The notes under the pieces are model-generated. The model ran no database searches. It worked only from the letters and a program-made list of their open reading frames with translations, and was not told the DNA's origin. Below are positions 1 through 5,941 of a stretch of 5,941 bases of DNA, in pieces; position 1 is the stretch's first letter, and the number at the start of each line of letters is the position of its first letter. The translations under genes were made by a program, and so were the position numbers. This DNA is from an uncultured Devosia sp. (GTDB lineage: Bacteria > Pseudomonadota > Alphaproteobacteria > Rhizobiales > Devosiaceae), in the NCBI GenBank assembly GCA_934553185.1, contig CAKTFF010000151.1:1-5941 (forward strand), in the 5' to 3' direction.

Positions 1-342
1 ACTTACCTCTCGACCCTAGAACCCAATGCAGAACCTTCCCCTCTGGTATTTCGAGGACGAGGTGGTGGGCGTGTCTGGGACTTCAGAAAGGCGCTGGCGA
101 CTGCCGTGGCAGCGGCAGGTGTCACTAGGGCAGGTCAGCCCCTACACATCACACCGCACATGTTCCGCAAAGCTCACGCGACGTGGCTTGCAGAACGAGG
201 TGTGAACGAAGCGCTGTTACAACCCCGACTAGGTCACGCGCCGGGCTCGCGGGTCACTCAAGAAAGCTATGTTCACGTGCAAAGTCCCGAAGCACTTAAG
301 GCCACGGTCATCTTCTTAGACAACCACCGCCGCACCGCCTAA
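1..342 (+). CDS. Tyrosine recombinase / phage-type integrase, C-terminal fragment (5' end outside window)
   Basis: The frame is open from base 1 and ends at TAA 340-342, giving 113 codons, so the start and the N-terminal DNA-binding half lie left of the window. The visible part is the end of the catalytic domain of the tyrosine recombinase family, which cuts and rejoins DNA at attachment sites through a covalent tyrosine intermediate. An HxxR box (HMFR) is encoded at 157-168, the LGH histidine at 235-237, and the candidate nucleophilic tyrosine, in ESYVHV, at 268-270. The first catalytic arginine is not in view. The gene points at the 3' end of a tRNA-Arg gene 87 bp downstream, which suits an integrase that targets that tRNA. 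TTA (217-219, 316-318), CTA (16-18, 142-144, 229-231), AGA (85-87) and AGG (127-129) codons set it apart from the resident genes. The family is clear; whether the whole protein is intact cannot be judged. Confidence 0.88.
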   Translation, partial: TYLSTLEPNAEPSPLVFRGRGGGRVWDFRKALATAVAAAGVTRAGQPLHITPHMFRKAHATWLAERGVNEALLQPRLGHAPGSRVTQESYVHVQSPEALKATVIFLDNHRRTA

Positions 343-347
343 GCCAT

Positions 348-381
348 CGCTCAGTTGGCACCATTTGGCACCAACTGAGCG
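348..381. repeat. 11-bp perfect inverted repeat containing a 10-bp-period direct repeat
   Basis: Arms cgctcagttgg (348-358) and ccaactgagcg (371-381) are perfectly complementary around a 12-nt loop. Overlapping them, the 9-mer ttggcacca occurs at 355-363 and again at 365-373, exactly 10 bp apart. The structure begins six bases after the integrase stop. It could act as a transcription terminator hairpin, but no T-run follows on the plus strand and no matching run lies on the other side. Binding sites for the integrase or an excisionase are an alternative, because it lies between the integrase and the tRNA attachment region. The repeat is directly seen; its role is inference. Confidence 0.75.
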
Positions 382-412
382 TCCGCTCAACACGGCATTC
401 GCTCTTAGTTCT

Positions 413-429
413 GAAAAATAAAGGGAATT
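413..429 (-). terminator. Possible U-rich end of the tRNA-Arg transcript
   Basis: Read on the minus strand, the sequence directly after the encoded CCA contains a T-rich stretch (TTTATTTTT at 422-414). A U-rich tail just after a structured tRNA can serve as a termination or processing zone. There is no separate GC-rich hairpin before it, so this is a weak call. If an element is inserted here, this flank belongs to the element and not to the original tRNA locus. Confidence 0.3.
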
Positions 430-506
<77 letters not shown>

Positions 507-548
507 TTGCCGTGGGCGCGGGGAGGTGATCCCCGGCTGAACGGGGGC

Positions 549-577
549 AACCTAACCATTCGCGGTGATCCGCGCAA
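549..577 (-). promoter_or_regulatory. Possible promoter for tRNA-Arg
   Basis: On the minus strand a TTGCGC box (577-572) is followed after 17 bp by TAGGTT (554-549), about 43 bp upstream of the mature tRNA 5' end. The boxes only partly match the sigma-70 consensus. The -35 box and spacer overlap a small inverted repeat (cgcgg/ccgcg, 561-574). Confidence 0.3.
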
Positions 578-679
578 CGACCATTTGTGCGGCAGGGCGG
601 GAGCGCCAAACAAATGCCACGAGCTTGCCGTGATTGAACCCTATCGCGATCCCTCGATCGATGCGCTAGAGTGCCGCCC

Positions 680-1237
680 ATGTTTTTCGTTTCCTGCATC
701 CCCCCTGCCGCCCGCCTGCTGGTTGCCTTCTGTGCCTTGTCCCTTGTGGTGTCGGGCTGTTCGGTGAGCGGCCTCAAGGGCAAATCCACCCCGGCAACGG
801 CCGCGCTCGCCACCTTCGCAACGCCCGAAGGCCATGTCCCCGATGCCGCCGCCGTTCCCCCGGCGCCCTCCGCCCTGGCCTATGGCGGCAACAGCTATGA
901 CGGGCTGATCGGCTATTATTCAGAGCAATACAACGTGCCCGAAACGCTGGTCCGCCGCGTCATCGTGCGCGAAAGCGGCTACAATGCCGGCGCCCGCAAC
1001 GGCCCCTATTATGGCCTCATGCAGATCAGCCACGCCACCGCCAGCGGCATGGGCTATCGCGGCTCGCCCTCTGGCCTGCTCGATGCAGAAACCAACCTGC
1101 GCTATGCCGTGCGCTACCTTGCCGGCGCCTATGTCACCGCCGGTGGCAATCCCGACCGGGCGGTGCGCTTCTATGCCAGCGGCTACTACTATGACGCCAA
1201 GCGCGCGGGCCTGCTCGACAAGTCCGGCCTCCGCTAG
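680..1237 (+). CDS. Small lipoprotein lytic transglycosylase (SLT domain)
   Basis: This 185-residue protein is predicted to cut the MurNAc-GlcNAc glycan bond of peptidoglycan non-hydrolytically, anchored in an envelope membrane. A type II signal peptide is visible: a basic N-region, a hydrophobic core, then a lipobox VSGC with Cys27. A linker rich in Ala and Pro follows (about 35-68). The SLT lysozyme-like fold then runs from about 70 to the end, with the catalytic Glu98 in the RESGYN motif, GLMQI (112-116), and the NLRYAVRYL helix. The domain is near minimal in size and has no extra cell-wall-binding module. ATG 680 is chosen because TAGAG (667-671) lies 8 bases upstream; an in-frame GTG at 671 would add three residues but has no visible ribosome binding site. 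The stop overlaps that of the convergent histidine kinase. No confident promoter was found. The family is clear; the exact physiological role is not. Confidence 0.9.
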   Translation: MFFVSCIPPAARLLVAFCALSLVVSGCSVSGLKGKSTPATAALATFATPEGHVPDAAAVPPAPSALAYGGNSYDGLIGYYSEQYNVPETLVRRVIVRESGYNAGARNGPYYGLMQISHATASGMGYRGSPSGLLDAETNLRYAVRYLAGAYVTAGGNPDRAVRFYASGYYYDAKRAGLLDKSGLR

Positions 1238-3597
1238 GAGGCGGCAGCCTCGCTGCGGCTGGCCAAGAGCCGGGCGATCTGGGTGGCAAGGTCCACCTGC
1301 TGATAAGGCTTGGCGAGGCGCGGCAGGTCCGTGGTCGTGCCGCTGGGCAGGTCGGCATAGCCGGTAGCCAGCAGAATGGGCAGGTGGGGGAACCGTTCGC
1401 GCGCGCGGTTGGCCAGCTCGACCCCCGTCATGCCCGGCATGGCATAATCGGTGATCAGGGCATCCACATGCTGCCCGCTTTCCAGGATCTGCAGCGCTTC
1501 CTTGCCCGAATAGGCCTCGAGCGCGGTATGGCCAAGATCCTGCACCATGTCCACGGTGCTCATGTTGATCAGGGCATCGTCATCCACCACCAGGATCACC
1601 GATGGCCGGGGCGCGGCGGTTTGTTCTGGCTCCACGGGGAGAACCTCCTTTACAGGCGTTGCGGCAACGGGCAGCCATAGTTCGGCCGTCGTGCCTTCGC
1701 CCAGTCGACTTTTCAGTTGCAATGCGCCGCCCAGCTGAACCGCCAATCCGTGCACCATGGACAGGCCAAGACCGGTTCCTTTGCCGAGCTCCTTAGTCGA
1801 GAAAAATGGCTCAATTGCGCTCTTGAGCGTCTGCGCATCCATTCCCGTTCCCGTGTCGCTGACACAGAGCCGAAGATAGGGCCCAAGGAGCTCGAGCCCG
1901 CTTTCGGCGCCTTCCTTGAGGGACAGGTGGATCTCGAGCCGCCCCCCATCGGGCATGGCGTCGCGGGCATTGACGGCCAGGTTCAGAATCGCCAGTTCGA
2001 GCTGGTTGGCGTCCACCTTTGCCGGGGGCAGGTCGGGCGGCGCGGCCATGTCGATGGCGATCAGCGGGCCGATGGAGCGTTCCATCAGGCCGCGCATGCC
2101 GTCCAGCAGCTTGGAAAGATCGGTCGGTTCGGGCTTGAGGTCCTGCCGCCGGGCAAAGGCCAGGAGGCGTGAGGTCAGCGAGGCGCCGCGCTGGGTGCCC
2201 TGCAGCGCGCCGTCGATGAAACGGGCGATTTGAGGATCGTCGGGTAGGCGCTTGCGCAGCAGTTCGAGATTGCCCTGGATCGCCGCCAGGAGATTGTTGA
2301 AGTCATGCGCCACGCCGCCGGTCAGCTGGCCGATGGTTTCCATTTTCTGGGCCTGGCGCAGCTGTTCTTCGGCGCGCCGGCGCTCGGTCATTTCCCGGAA
2401 AAACGCCGCGCCGCCCACGATCTGCCCGTCGCCGCCCCGCAGGGGCGCATGCTGGCTTTCCAGCACGACGTGTCCGCTGGCGAGCGTCGTCAGCTCGATT
2501 TCCTCGATCGGGCCGGAAACCCCAGCCAGCGCATCGCGCAGCCTTTGCTCGATCTTCTCGTGCTCGCCATCGCCCAGCACCCGCGCCAGCGAGCGGCCGA
2601 GAACGGTTGGGGCGGAGAGGCCGAAAATGCGCTCCATCACCGGGTTCCAGATGGTCACCCGCAACTCGCTGTCATAGGCAACGATGCCCGCCGGCACGCT
2701 GGTCAGCAGCAGGCCCGAAAGCGCCCGCTCGCCGCGCAGCGCCTGTTGCGTCCGCTCGCGCTCGGCAGCCACCGCTTCAAGCAGCTTTTCCCGCTCGGTT
2801 TCGGCGGCCTTGCGCGCGGAAATGTCGGAGGTGACGCCCACCAGCGTCCGCGGCCGGCCGAACCGGTCGAGAAGGATGCGGGCGCGGGCATCCACCCAGT
2901 GCTCGCTCCCGTCGGGCCAGCGCACCCGGTATTCGAGCACCAGGTCCGCCCCGTCCATCGCGTCGTCAAAGGCGCGCTGCACCCGCCGCTGGTCTTGCAG
3001 GCTCACCGCTTCCACCATGTCGGCGAACACGAAGCGATCCTCGGGCTTGCGGCCGAAACAGGCCTTGAACTGATCCGAACCGGTCAGCGCCAGTTCCACC
3101 ACGTCGAGTTCCCACGATCCCATGCGTCCGGCAAGCAGCGCTGTCTGCAGCCGCTGTTCGGCATCGCGCGCGTCTTCCAAATAGCGCCGCGCCTGATACT
3201 GCCGCCTGCGGCCGCGCAGGGCATGATCCACCACCTGCAGCAGGGCCGTGGGGTGGAACGGGCGCTCCAGCACGATCACATTGCCCAGCACCTTCTGGTT
3301 CTGCGCGACAATTCCCTCCTGGTCGGGCTCCTCCGAGCGATGACTGAGAATGATGATGGGGAAATCGGACCAGGGTGCCTGCTCCTCGATCCAGCTTCTG
3401 ACCGGCGTCAGGTCGACATATTGCAGCGCTTCGCTGGCAATGATGGCAAGGCCGGCGCCTTCATCGAGCGCCACCAGCAGCCGCCCAAGATCGGTGCAGG
3501 CTTCTGCCCGCCAGCCTGCGCCCCTGAGGAGATCGGCGGCCACCTGGCCGTCGCGCCCCTGGGGGGCGAGAATCAGAACACGTTCCGAATTGATCAC
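1234..3597 (-). CDS. PAS-domain hybrid histidine kinase with N-terminal pseudo-receiver
   Basis: This is a 787-residue sensor kinase without a signal peptide or membrane segment, so probably cytoplasmic. In order it shows: a receiver-like domain (about 5-128); PAS 1 (about 148-262, PAS_3 style, ending in TSDISARKAAE); a helical linker (262-292); PAS 2 (about 296-405); a HisKA box with phosphoacceptor His431 (HDFNN 431-435); a HATPase domain with N box Asn543, G1 DTGTGM (581-586), F box around 598 and G2 GKGTGLGLS (605-613); and a C-terminal receiver with the acidic cluster 672-674, phosphoacceptor Asp717, Thr745 and Lys763. The N-terminal receiver lacks the acidic pair and the phosphoacceptor Asp (AIIAS at 51-55), and has Arg112 where the conserved Lys is expected. 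The GTG start overlaps the TGA of the KaiC-like gene in GTGA, with GGAG ten bases upstream (3611-3608). Expression is therefore likely coupled to that gene. The signal sensed and the downstream partner are unknown. Confidence 0.95.
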   Translation of the reverse strand: MINSERVLILAPQGRDGQVAADLLRGAGWRAEACTDLGRLLVALDEGAGLAIIASEALQYVDLTPVRSWIEEQAPWSDFPIIILSHRSEEPDQEGIVAQNQKVLGNVIVLERPFHPTALLQVVDHALRGRRRQYQARRYLEDARDAEQRLQTALLAGRMGSWELDVVELALTGSDQFKACFGRKPEDRFVFADMVEAVSLQDQRRVQRAFDDAMDGADLVLEYRVRWPDGSEHWVDARARILLDRFGRPRTLVGVTSDISARKAAETEREKLLEAVAAERERTQQALRGERALSGLLLTSVPAGIVAYDSELRVTIWNPVMERIFGLSAPTVLGRSLARVLGDGEHEKIEQRLRDALAGVSGPIEEIELTTLASGHVVLESQHAPLRGGDGQIVGGAAFFREMTERRRAEEQLRQAQKMETIGQLTGGVAHDFNNLLAAIQGNLELLRKRLPDDPQIARFIDGALQGTQRGASLTSRLLAFARRQDLKPEPTDLSKLLDGMRGLMERSIGPLIAIDMAAPPDLPPAKVDANQLELAILNLAVNARDAMPDGGRLEIHLSLKEGAESGLELLGPYLRLCVSDTGTGMDAQTLKSAIEPFFSTKELGKGTGLGLSMVHGLAVQLGGALQLKSRLGEGTTAELWLPVAATPVKEVLPVEPEQTAAPRPSVILVVDDDALINMSTVDMVQDLGHTALEAYSGKEALQILESGQHVDALITDYAMPGMTGVELANRARERFPHLPILLATGYADLPSGTTTDLPRLAKPYQQVDLATQIARLLASRSEAAAS

Positions 3598-5126
3598 CCC
3601 ACAACGTCTCCGCTGCCTGCGCCGAAACGGAGCTCGTCCTCATCGCCCAAAAGCGGCTGGCCGGCGCCGGTATAAGTCGGCACGCCGCGCAACACGCCCT
3701 GAAAATCGGACAATGGCTCACCGATCGACAGGCCGGAGCCGCTGATCCGATATTCGCGGATCGTATCCTCATGATGCCCGGTGCGTTTCTTGATCACCGA
3801 AATCGCCCGCCTGACCCGTCCTGCTGCCTCGAAATAGCGCAGCAGGAGAACGCTGTCGGCAAGATAGGTTATATCGACCGGCGACTGCATGTCGCCCACC
3901 AGGCCATGCTGCGCCACGGTAACAAAGGTCGTTGCGCCCTGCCGATTGAGGTATTGCAGCAGTTCGTGCATGTGCAGCAGCAGCGACTGCTCTTCGGGCA
4001 TGGCGGCCTGGTAGCCGTTGAGGCTGTCGATCACCACGGTCTTGACCCCGGCGCCATCGACCCGCCGCCGCACCATATGGGCAAATTCGCCAGGCGACAG
4101 CTCGGCGGCATCCACCTGCTCGATCAGGAGGTCGCCGCGCGCCTTCATGCCCTCGAGGTCCATGCCCATGCTGCGGGCGCGGCCATAAAGCAGCCCCAGT
4201 TCCTCGTCGAAGATAAACAAAGCCGCCTTTTCGCCGCGCTCCACCGCCGCGCGCGCGAAATGAAGGCACAGAAGAGACTTGCCCGAGCCCGCCGGGCCCA
4301 AAACCAGAGCGCTCGAGCCGCGCTCGATGCCGCCGCCCAACAGGGCATCAAGCGCCGGAATGTTGCTGGTCAGCGCCGCCCGATCATAGCTCGTGCGATG
4401 TTCGGAGGCGACGAGGCGCGGAAACACATCGACGCCGCCCTTGCGGATGGCAAAGTCGTGGTAGCCGCCGCGATAGCTCTGCGCGCGATACTTGATCACC
4501 CGCAGCCGCCGCCGATCGGCGCCATAAAGCGGAGCGAGCTCTTCGAGCCGGATCACCCCATGGGCCACCGAATGGACCGTTTTGTCATTGGCATCGCTGG
4601 TGAGGTCATCCAGCAGCACAACCGTTGCGCCATTGCGCGCGAAATAGTGCTTAAGGAGGAGAATCTGCCGCCGGTAGCGCAGCGAACTCTGCGCCAGCAG
4701 CCGGATTTCCGACAGTGAATCGAGCACGATCCGGTCCGGCCGCGTGCGCTCCACCGCGGCAAACAGCGCGCGGGTGGCTTCGCCCAGCTCGAGGTCGGAC
4801 GAATACAGCAGCGATTGCTGCTGCTCGCTGTCAAGAAGGCTTTCGGGCGGCGCCAGCTCGAACACATCGAACTTGTTCTCGATTTCCCAGCCATGCGACT
4901 GAGCGGTCAGCCGCAGCTCGGCCTCGGTCTCCGAGAGCGTGACATAAAGCCCCCGCTCGCCGCGCTCGAACCCCTCGAGGAGGAACTGCAGGGCGATTGT
5001 GGTCTTGCCCGTGCCGGGGCTGCCTTCCAGCAGATAAAGGTGTCCGCGCGCCAGTCCGCCCGCAAGAATGTTGTCGAGACCGGCAACGCCGAGCCCTGCC
5101 TTGGTGTCCATCGCTTGCTCGGTCAT
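3594..5126 (-). CDS. KaiC-like double RecA-fold ATPase
   Basis: This 510-residue protein (cyanobacterial KaiC has 519) has two tandem KaiC domains. Domain CI (about 8-240) has Walker A GSPGTGKTT (35-43), Walker B IVLDS (133-137), and Ser65-Glu66 where KaiC has a Glu pair. Domain CII (about 245-475) has Walker A GPAGSGKSL (277-285), acidic Asp307-Glu308 and Walker B VVIDS (364-368). It ends in the typical AISVIKKRTG and TIREYRI blocks. By my alignment, Thr420-Tyr421 stand at the KaiC Ser431/Thr432 phosphosites. The short C-tail does not resemble the KaiA-binding tail. KaiC-family proteins bind and hydrolyse ATP, often as hexamers, and regulate partners such as histidine kinases; here the kinase is encoded directly downstream with a 4-nt overlap. 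ATG 5126 is chosen because the homologous region begins there, with AAGAG close upstream. The frame stays open further upstream, but that stretch runs antisense into polA and looks non-coding; ATG 5111 is an alternative start. A true circadian role is unlikely to be provable from this locus, which shows no kaiA or kaiB. Confidence 0.94.
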   Translation of the reverse strand: MTEQAMDTKAGLGVAGLDNILAGGLARGHLYLLEGSPGTGKTTIALQFLLEGFERGERGLYVTLSETEAELRLTAQSHGWEIENKFDVFELAPPESLLDSEQQQSLLYSSDLELGEATRALFAAVERTRPDRIVLDSLSEIRLLAQSSLRYRRQILLLKHYFARNGATVVLLDDLTSDANDKTVHSVAHGVIRLEELAPLYGADRRRLRVIKYRAQSYRGGYHDFAIRKGGVDVFPRLVASEHRTSYDRAALTSNIPALDALLGGGIERGSSALVLGPAGSGKSLLCLHFARAAVERGEKAALFIFDEELGLLYGRARSMGMDLEGMKARGDLLIEQVDAAELSPGEFAHMVRRRVDGAGVKTVVIDSLNGYQAAMPEEQSLLLHMHELLQYLNRQGATTFVTVAQHGLVGDMQSPVDITYLADSVLLLRYFEAAGRVRRAISVIKKRTGHHEDTIREYRISGSGLSIGEPLSDFQGVLRGVPTYTGAGQPLLGDEDELRFGAGSGDVVG

Positions 5127-5216
5127 GACGCTCTTAACTGCCGCAGTCCGGAAGGGCTTTGCGCCCGATCTTTGCCAATGCCTGGTCTGGCCCTCGGTTC
5201 TCATGGCCGGGGCCTT

Positions 5217-5243
5217 TTGACTACACCAAAAGAAAGCTAAAGT
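5217..5243 (+). promoter_or_regulatory. Possible polA promoter
   Basis: TTGACT (5217-5222) closely resembles a sigma-70 -35 box. The best -10 candidate, TAAAGT (5238-5243), is only 15 bp away, shorter than the usual 17. It sits in the most AT-rich part of the 150-bp spacer between the divergent KaiC-like gene and polA. No equally good boxes were seen for the KaiC-like gene on the other strand. Confidence 0.25.
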
Positions 5244-5276
5244 CTCCCCTCGCGCGCTCCCTTTGGAATCGGTTTC

Positions 5277-5941
5277 ATGCATCTGCTGCTTGTCGACGGC
5301 TCGGGCTATATCTTCCGCGCCTTTCACGCTTTGCCACAGCTCAACCGCAAGTCGGACGGGCTGCCGGTGGGCTGCGTCCAGGGCTTTTGCAACATGCTCT
5401 GGAAGCTGATGGAAGACCTCAAGGGTGAGGACGAGCCCACCCATATGGCGGTGATCTTTGATCACTCCGGCAAAACCTTCCGCGACGAATTCTACAGCGA
5501 ATACAAGGCCCAGCGCCCCTCCGCGCCCTCCGAGCTGGTGCCCCAATTCCCCCTGACGCGCTCGGCCACCCGCGCCTTCAACATCCCTTCCATTGAACAG
5601 GAAGGCTGGGAAGCCGACGACATCATCGCCACCTATGCCTGCATGGCGCGCGACGCCGGCGGCAAGGTCACGATCGTCTCCTCCGACAAGGACCTGATGC
5701 AGCTGGTCGAGCCCTCGGGCTCCATTCGCCTCCTCGACACCATCCCCCGCCCCGGCCAGCCGCCCTTGCGCTGGATCGGCGTCGAGGAAGTGTTCAACAA
5801 GTTCGGCGTTACCCCCGACAAGGTGGTGGACGTCCAGGCCCTGTGCGGCGACAGCGTCGACAACGTGCCCGGCGTCCCCGGCATCGGCGTCAAGACCGCG
5901 GCCGAGCTGATCAATACCTATGGGGACGTTGAAACGCTCCT
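5277..5941 (+). CDS. polA: DNA polymerase I, 5'-nuclease N-terminal part (3' end outside window)
   Basis: DNA polymerase I fills gaps and removes RNA primers in replication and repair. The first 221 codons are present, about a quarter of the usual 900-1000 residues, and the frame runs off the right edge. The visible part is the 5'-to-3' exonuclease domain: LVDGSGYIFRAFHALP at 5-20 with metal-binding Asp7, the FDHSGKTFRDEFYSEYKAQRP block (61-81), EADD (112-115), SSDKD (135-139), GDSVDN (191-196), and the helix-hairpin-helix PGVPGIGVKTA (198-208). ATG 5277 is the only sensible start: an in-frame TAA lies at 5238-5240 with no other start between, and GGAA (5265-5268) gives a weak ribosome binding site 8 bases upstream. 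The gene is divergent from the KaiC-like gene. All acidic residues expected in this part appear intact. Whether the polymerase and proofreading domains follow cannot be seen. Confidence 0.96.
   Translation, partial: MHLLLVDGSGYIFRAFHALPQLNRKSDGLPVGCVQGFCNMLWKLMEDLKGEDEPTHMAVIFDHSGKTFRDEFYSEYKAQRPSAPSELVPQFPLTRSATRAFNIPSIEQEGWEADDIIATYACMARDAGGKVTIVSSDKDLMQLVEPSGSIRLLDTIPRPGQPPLRWIGVEEVFNKFGVTPDKVVDVQALCGDSVDNVPGVPGIGVKTAAELINTYGDVETL

Noticed and set aside
520..534. Hairpin GGGGA/TCCCC with the repeated ggtgatcc (also at 564-571)
   Set aside because: The stem is only 5 bp, has no T-run and lies in the tRNA leader; short repeats like this are common in GC-rich DNA.
2305..3675. 456-codon open frame on the plus strand opposite the kinase
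   Set aside because: It is rich in His, Arg, Pro and Ala without recognisable motifs, as expected from the antisense of a GC-rich gene whose domains are fully accounted for on the minus strand.
3771..4718. 315-codon open frame on the plus strand opposite the KaiC-like gene
   Set aside because: It lies antisense to conserved Walker motifs, has no recognisable domain, and its composition is typical of a high-GC shadow frame.
5166..5182. Possible sigma-54 promoter (TTGGCA followed by GG-N10-GC) for the KaiC-like gene on the minus strand
   Set aside because: The -24 half matches, but the -12 half reads GGGCG and not TTGCA, so only the invariant GC agrees.
5205..5218. ggccggggcctttt as a small terminator
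   Set aside because: The arms are 4 bp with a 2-nt loop, which cannot form a stable hairpin, and the site lies between divergent genes where no terminator is needed.
5127..5546. N-terminal extension of the KaiC-like frame by 140 codons
   Set aside because: The open frame runs antisense through the spacer and into the conserved polA 5'-nuclease coding sequence, shows no KaiC similarity, and clear KaiC homology begins only just after ATG 5126.

Overview
This GC-rich window carries a compact, mostly chromosomal gene arrangement that looks alphaproteobacterial. The basis for that is GC-ending codon use, a tRNA gene with an encoded CCA end, a DNA polymerase I N-terminus of alphaproteobacterial style, and a KaiC-like ATPase beside a PAS hybrid histidine kinase. 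A member of the Hyphomicrobiales is plausible, but this is inferred from protein style and not from any search.

Layout. Positions 1-342 hold the C-terminal part of a tyrosine recombinase (integrase), cut by the left window edge and reading rightwards. It is followed by a strong inverted repeat (348-381) and then by a complete tRNA-Arg(CCG) on the minus strand (430-506), whose 3' end faces the integrase. This is the usual geometry of a genomic island or prophage inserted at a tRNA 3' end, so sequence left of about 430-475 is probably mobile DNA and sequence to the right is the resident chromosome. Codon use supports this: the integrase fragment contains TTA, CTA, AGA and AGG codons, while the lipoprotein gene and the polA fragment contain none of them.

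The chromosomal side starts with a small lipoprotein lytic transglycosylase (680-1237, plus). Its stop codon overlaps the stop codon of a convergent 787-residue hybrid histidine kinase (1234-3597, minus) in the palindrome CTAG. The kinase start overlaps the stop of an upstream 510-residue double-domain KaiC-like ATPase (3594-5126, minus) in the tetranucleotide GTGA, so the two are almost certainly one translationally coupled operon. Divergent from it, after a 150-bp spacer, polA begins (5277 to the right edge); only the 5'-nuclease portion is present.

How the genes work together. The most interesting unit is the KaiC-like/kinase pair. The ATPase keeps both Walker A and Walker B motifs and the second-domain acidic residues. 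At the place of the KaiC Ser431/Thr432 phosphosites it has Thr-Tyr, and no kaiA or kaiB is visible nearby. The kinase has a degenerate N-terminal receiver-like domain, two PAS domains, a complete kinase core and an intact C-terminal receiver. A reasonable inference is that the ATPase state is sensed by, or modulates, the kinase, with phosphate passed to a partner outside the window.
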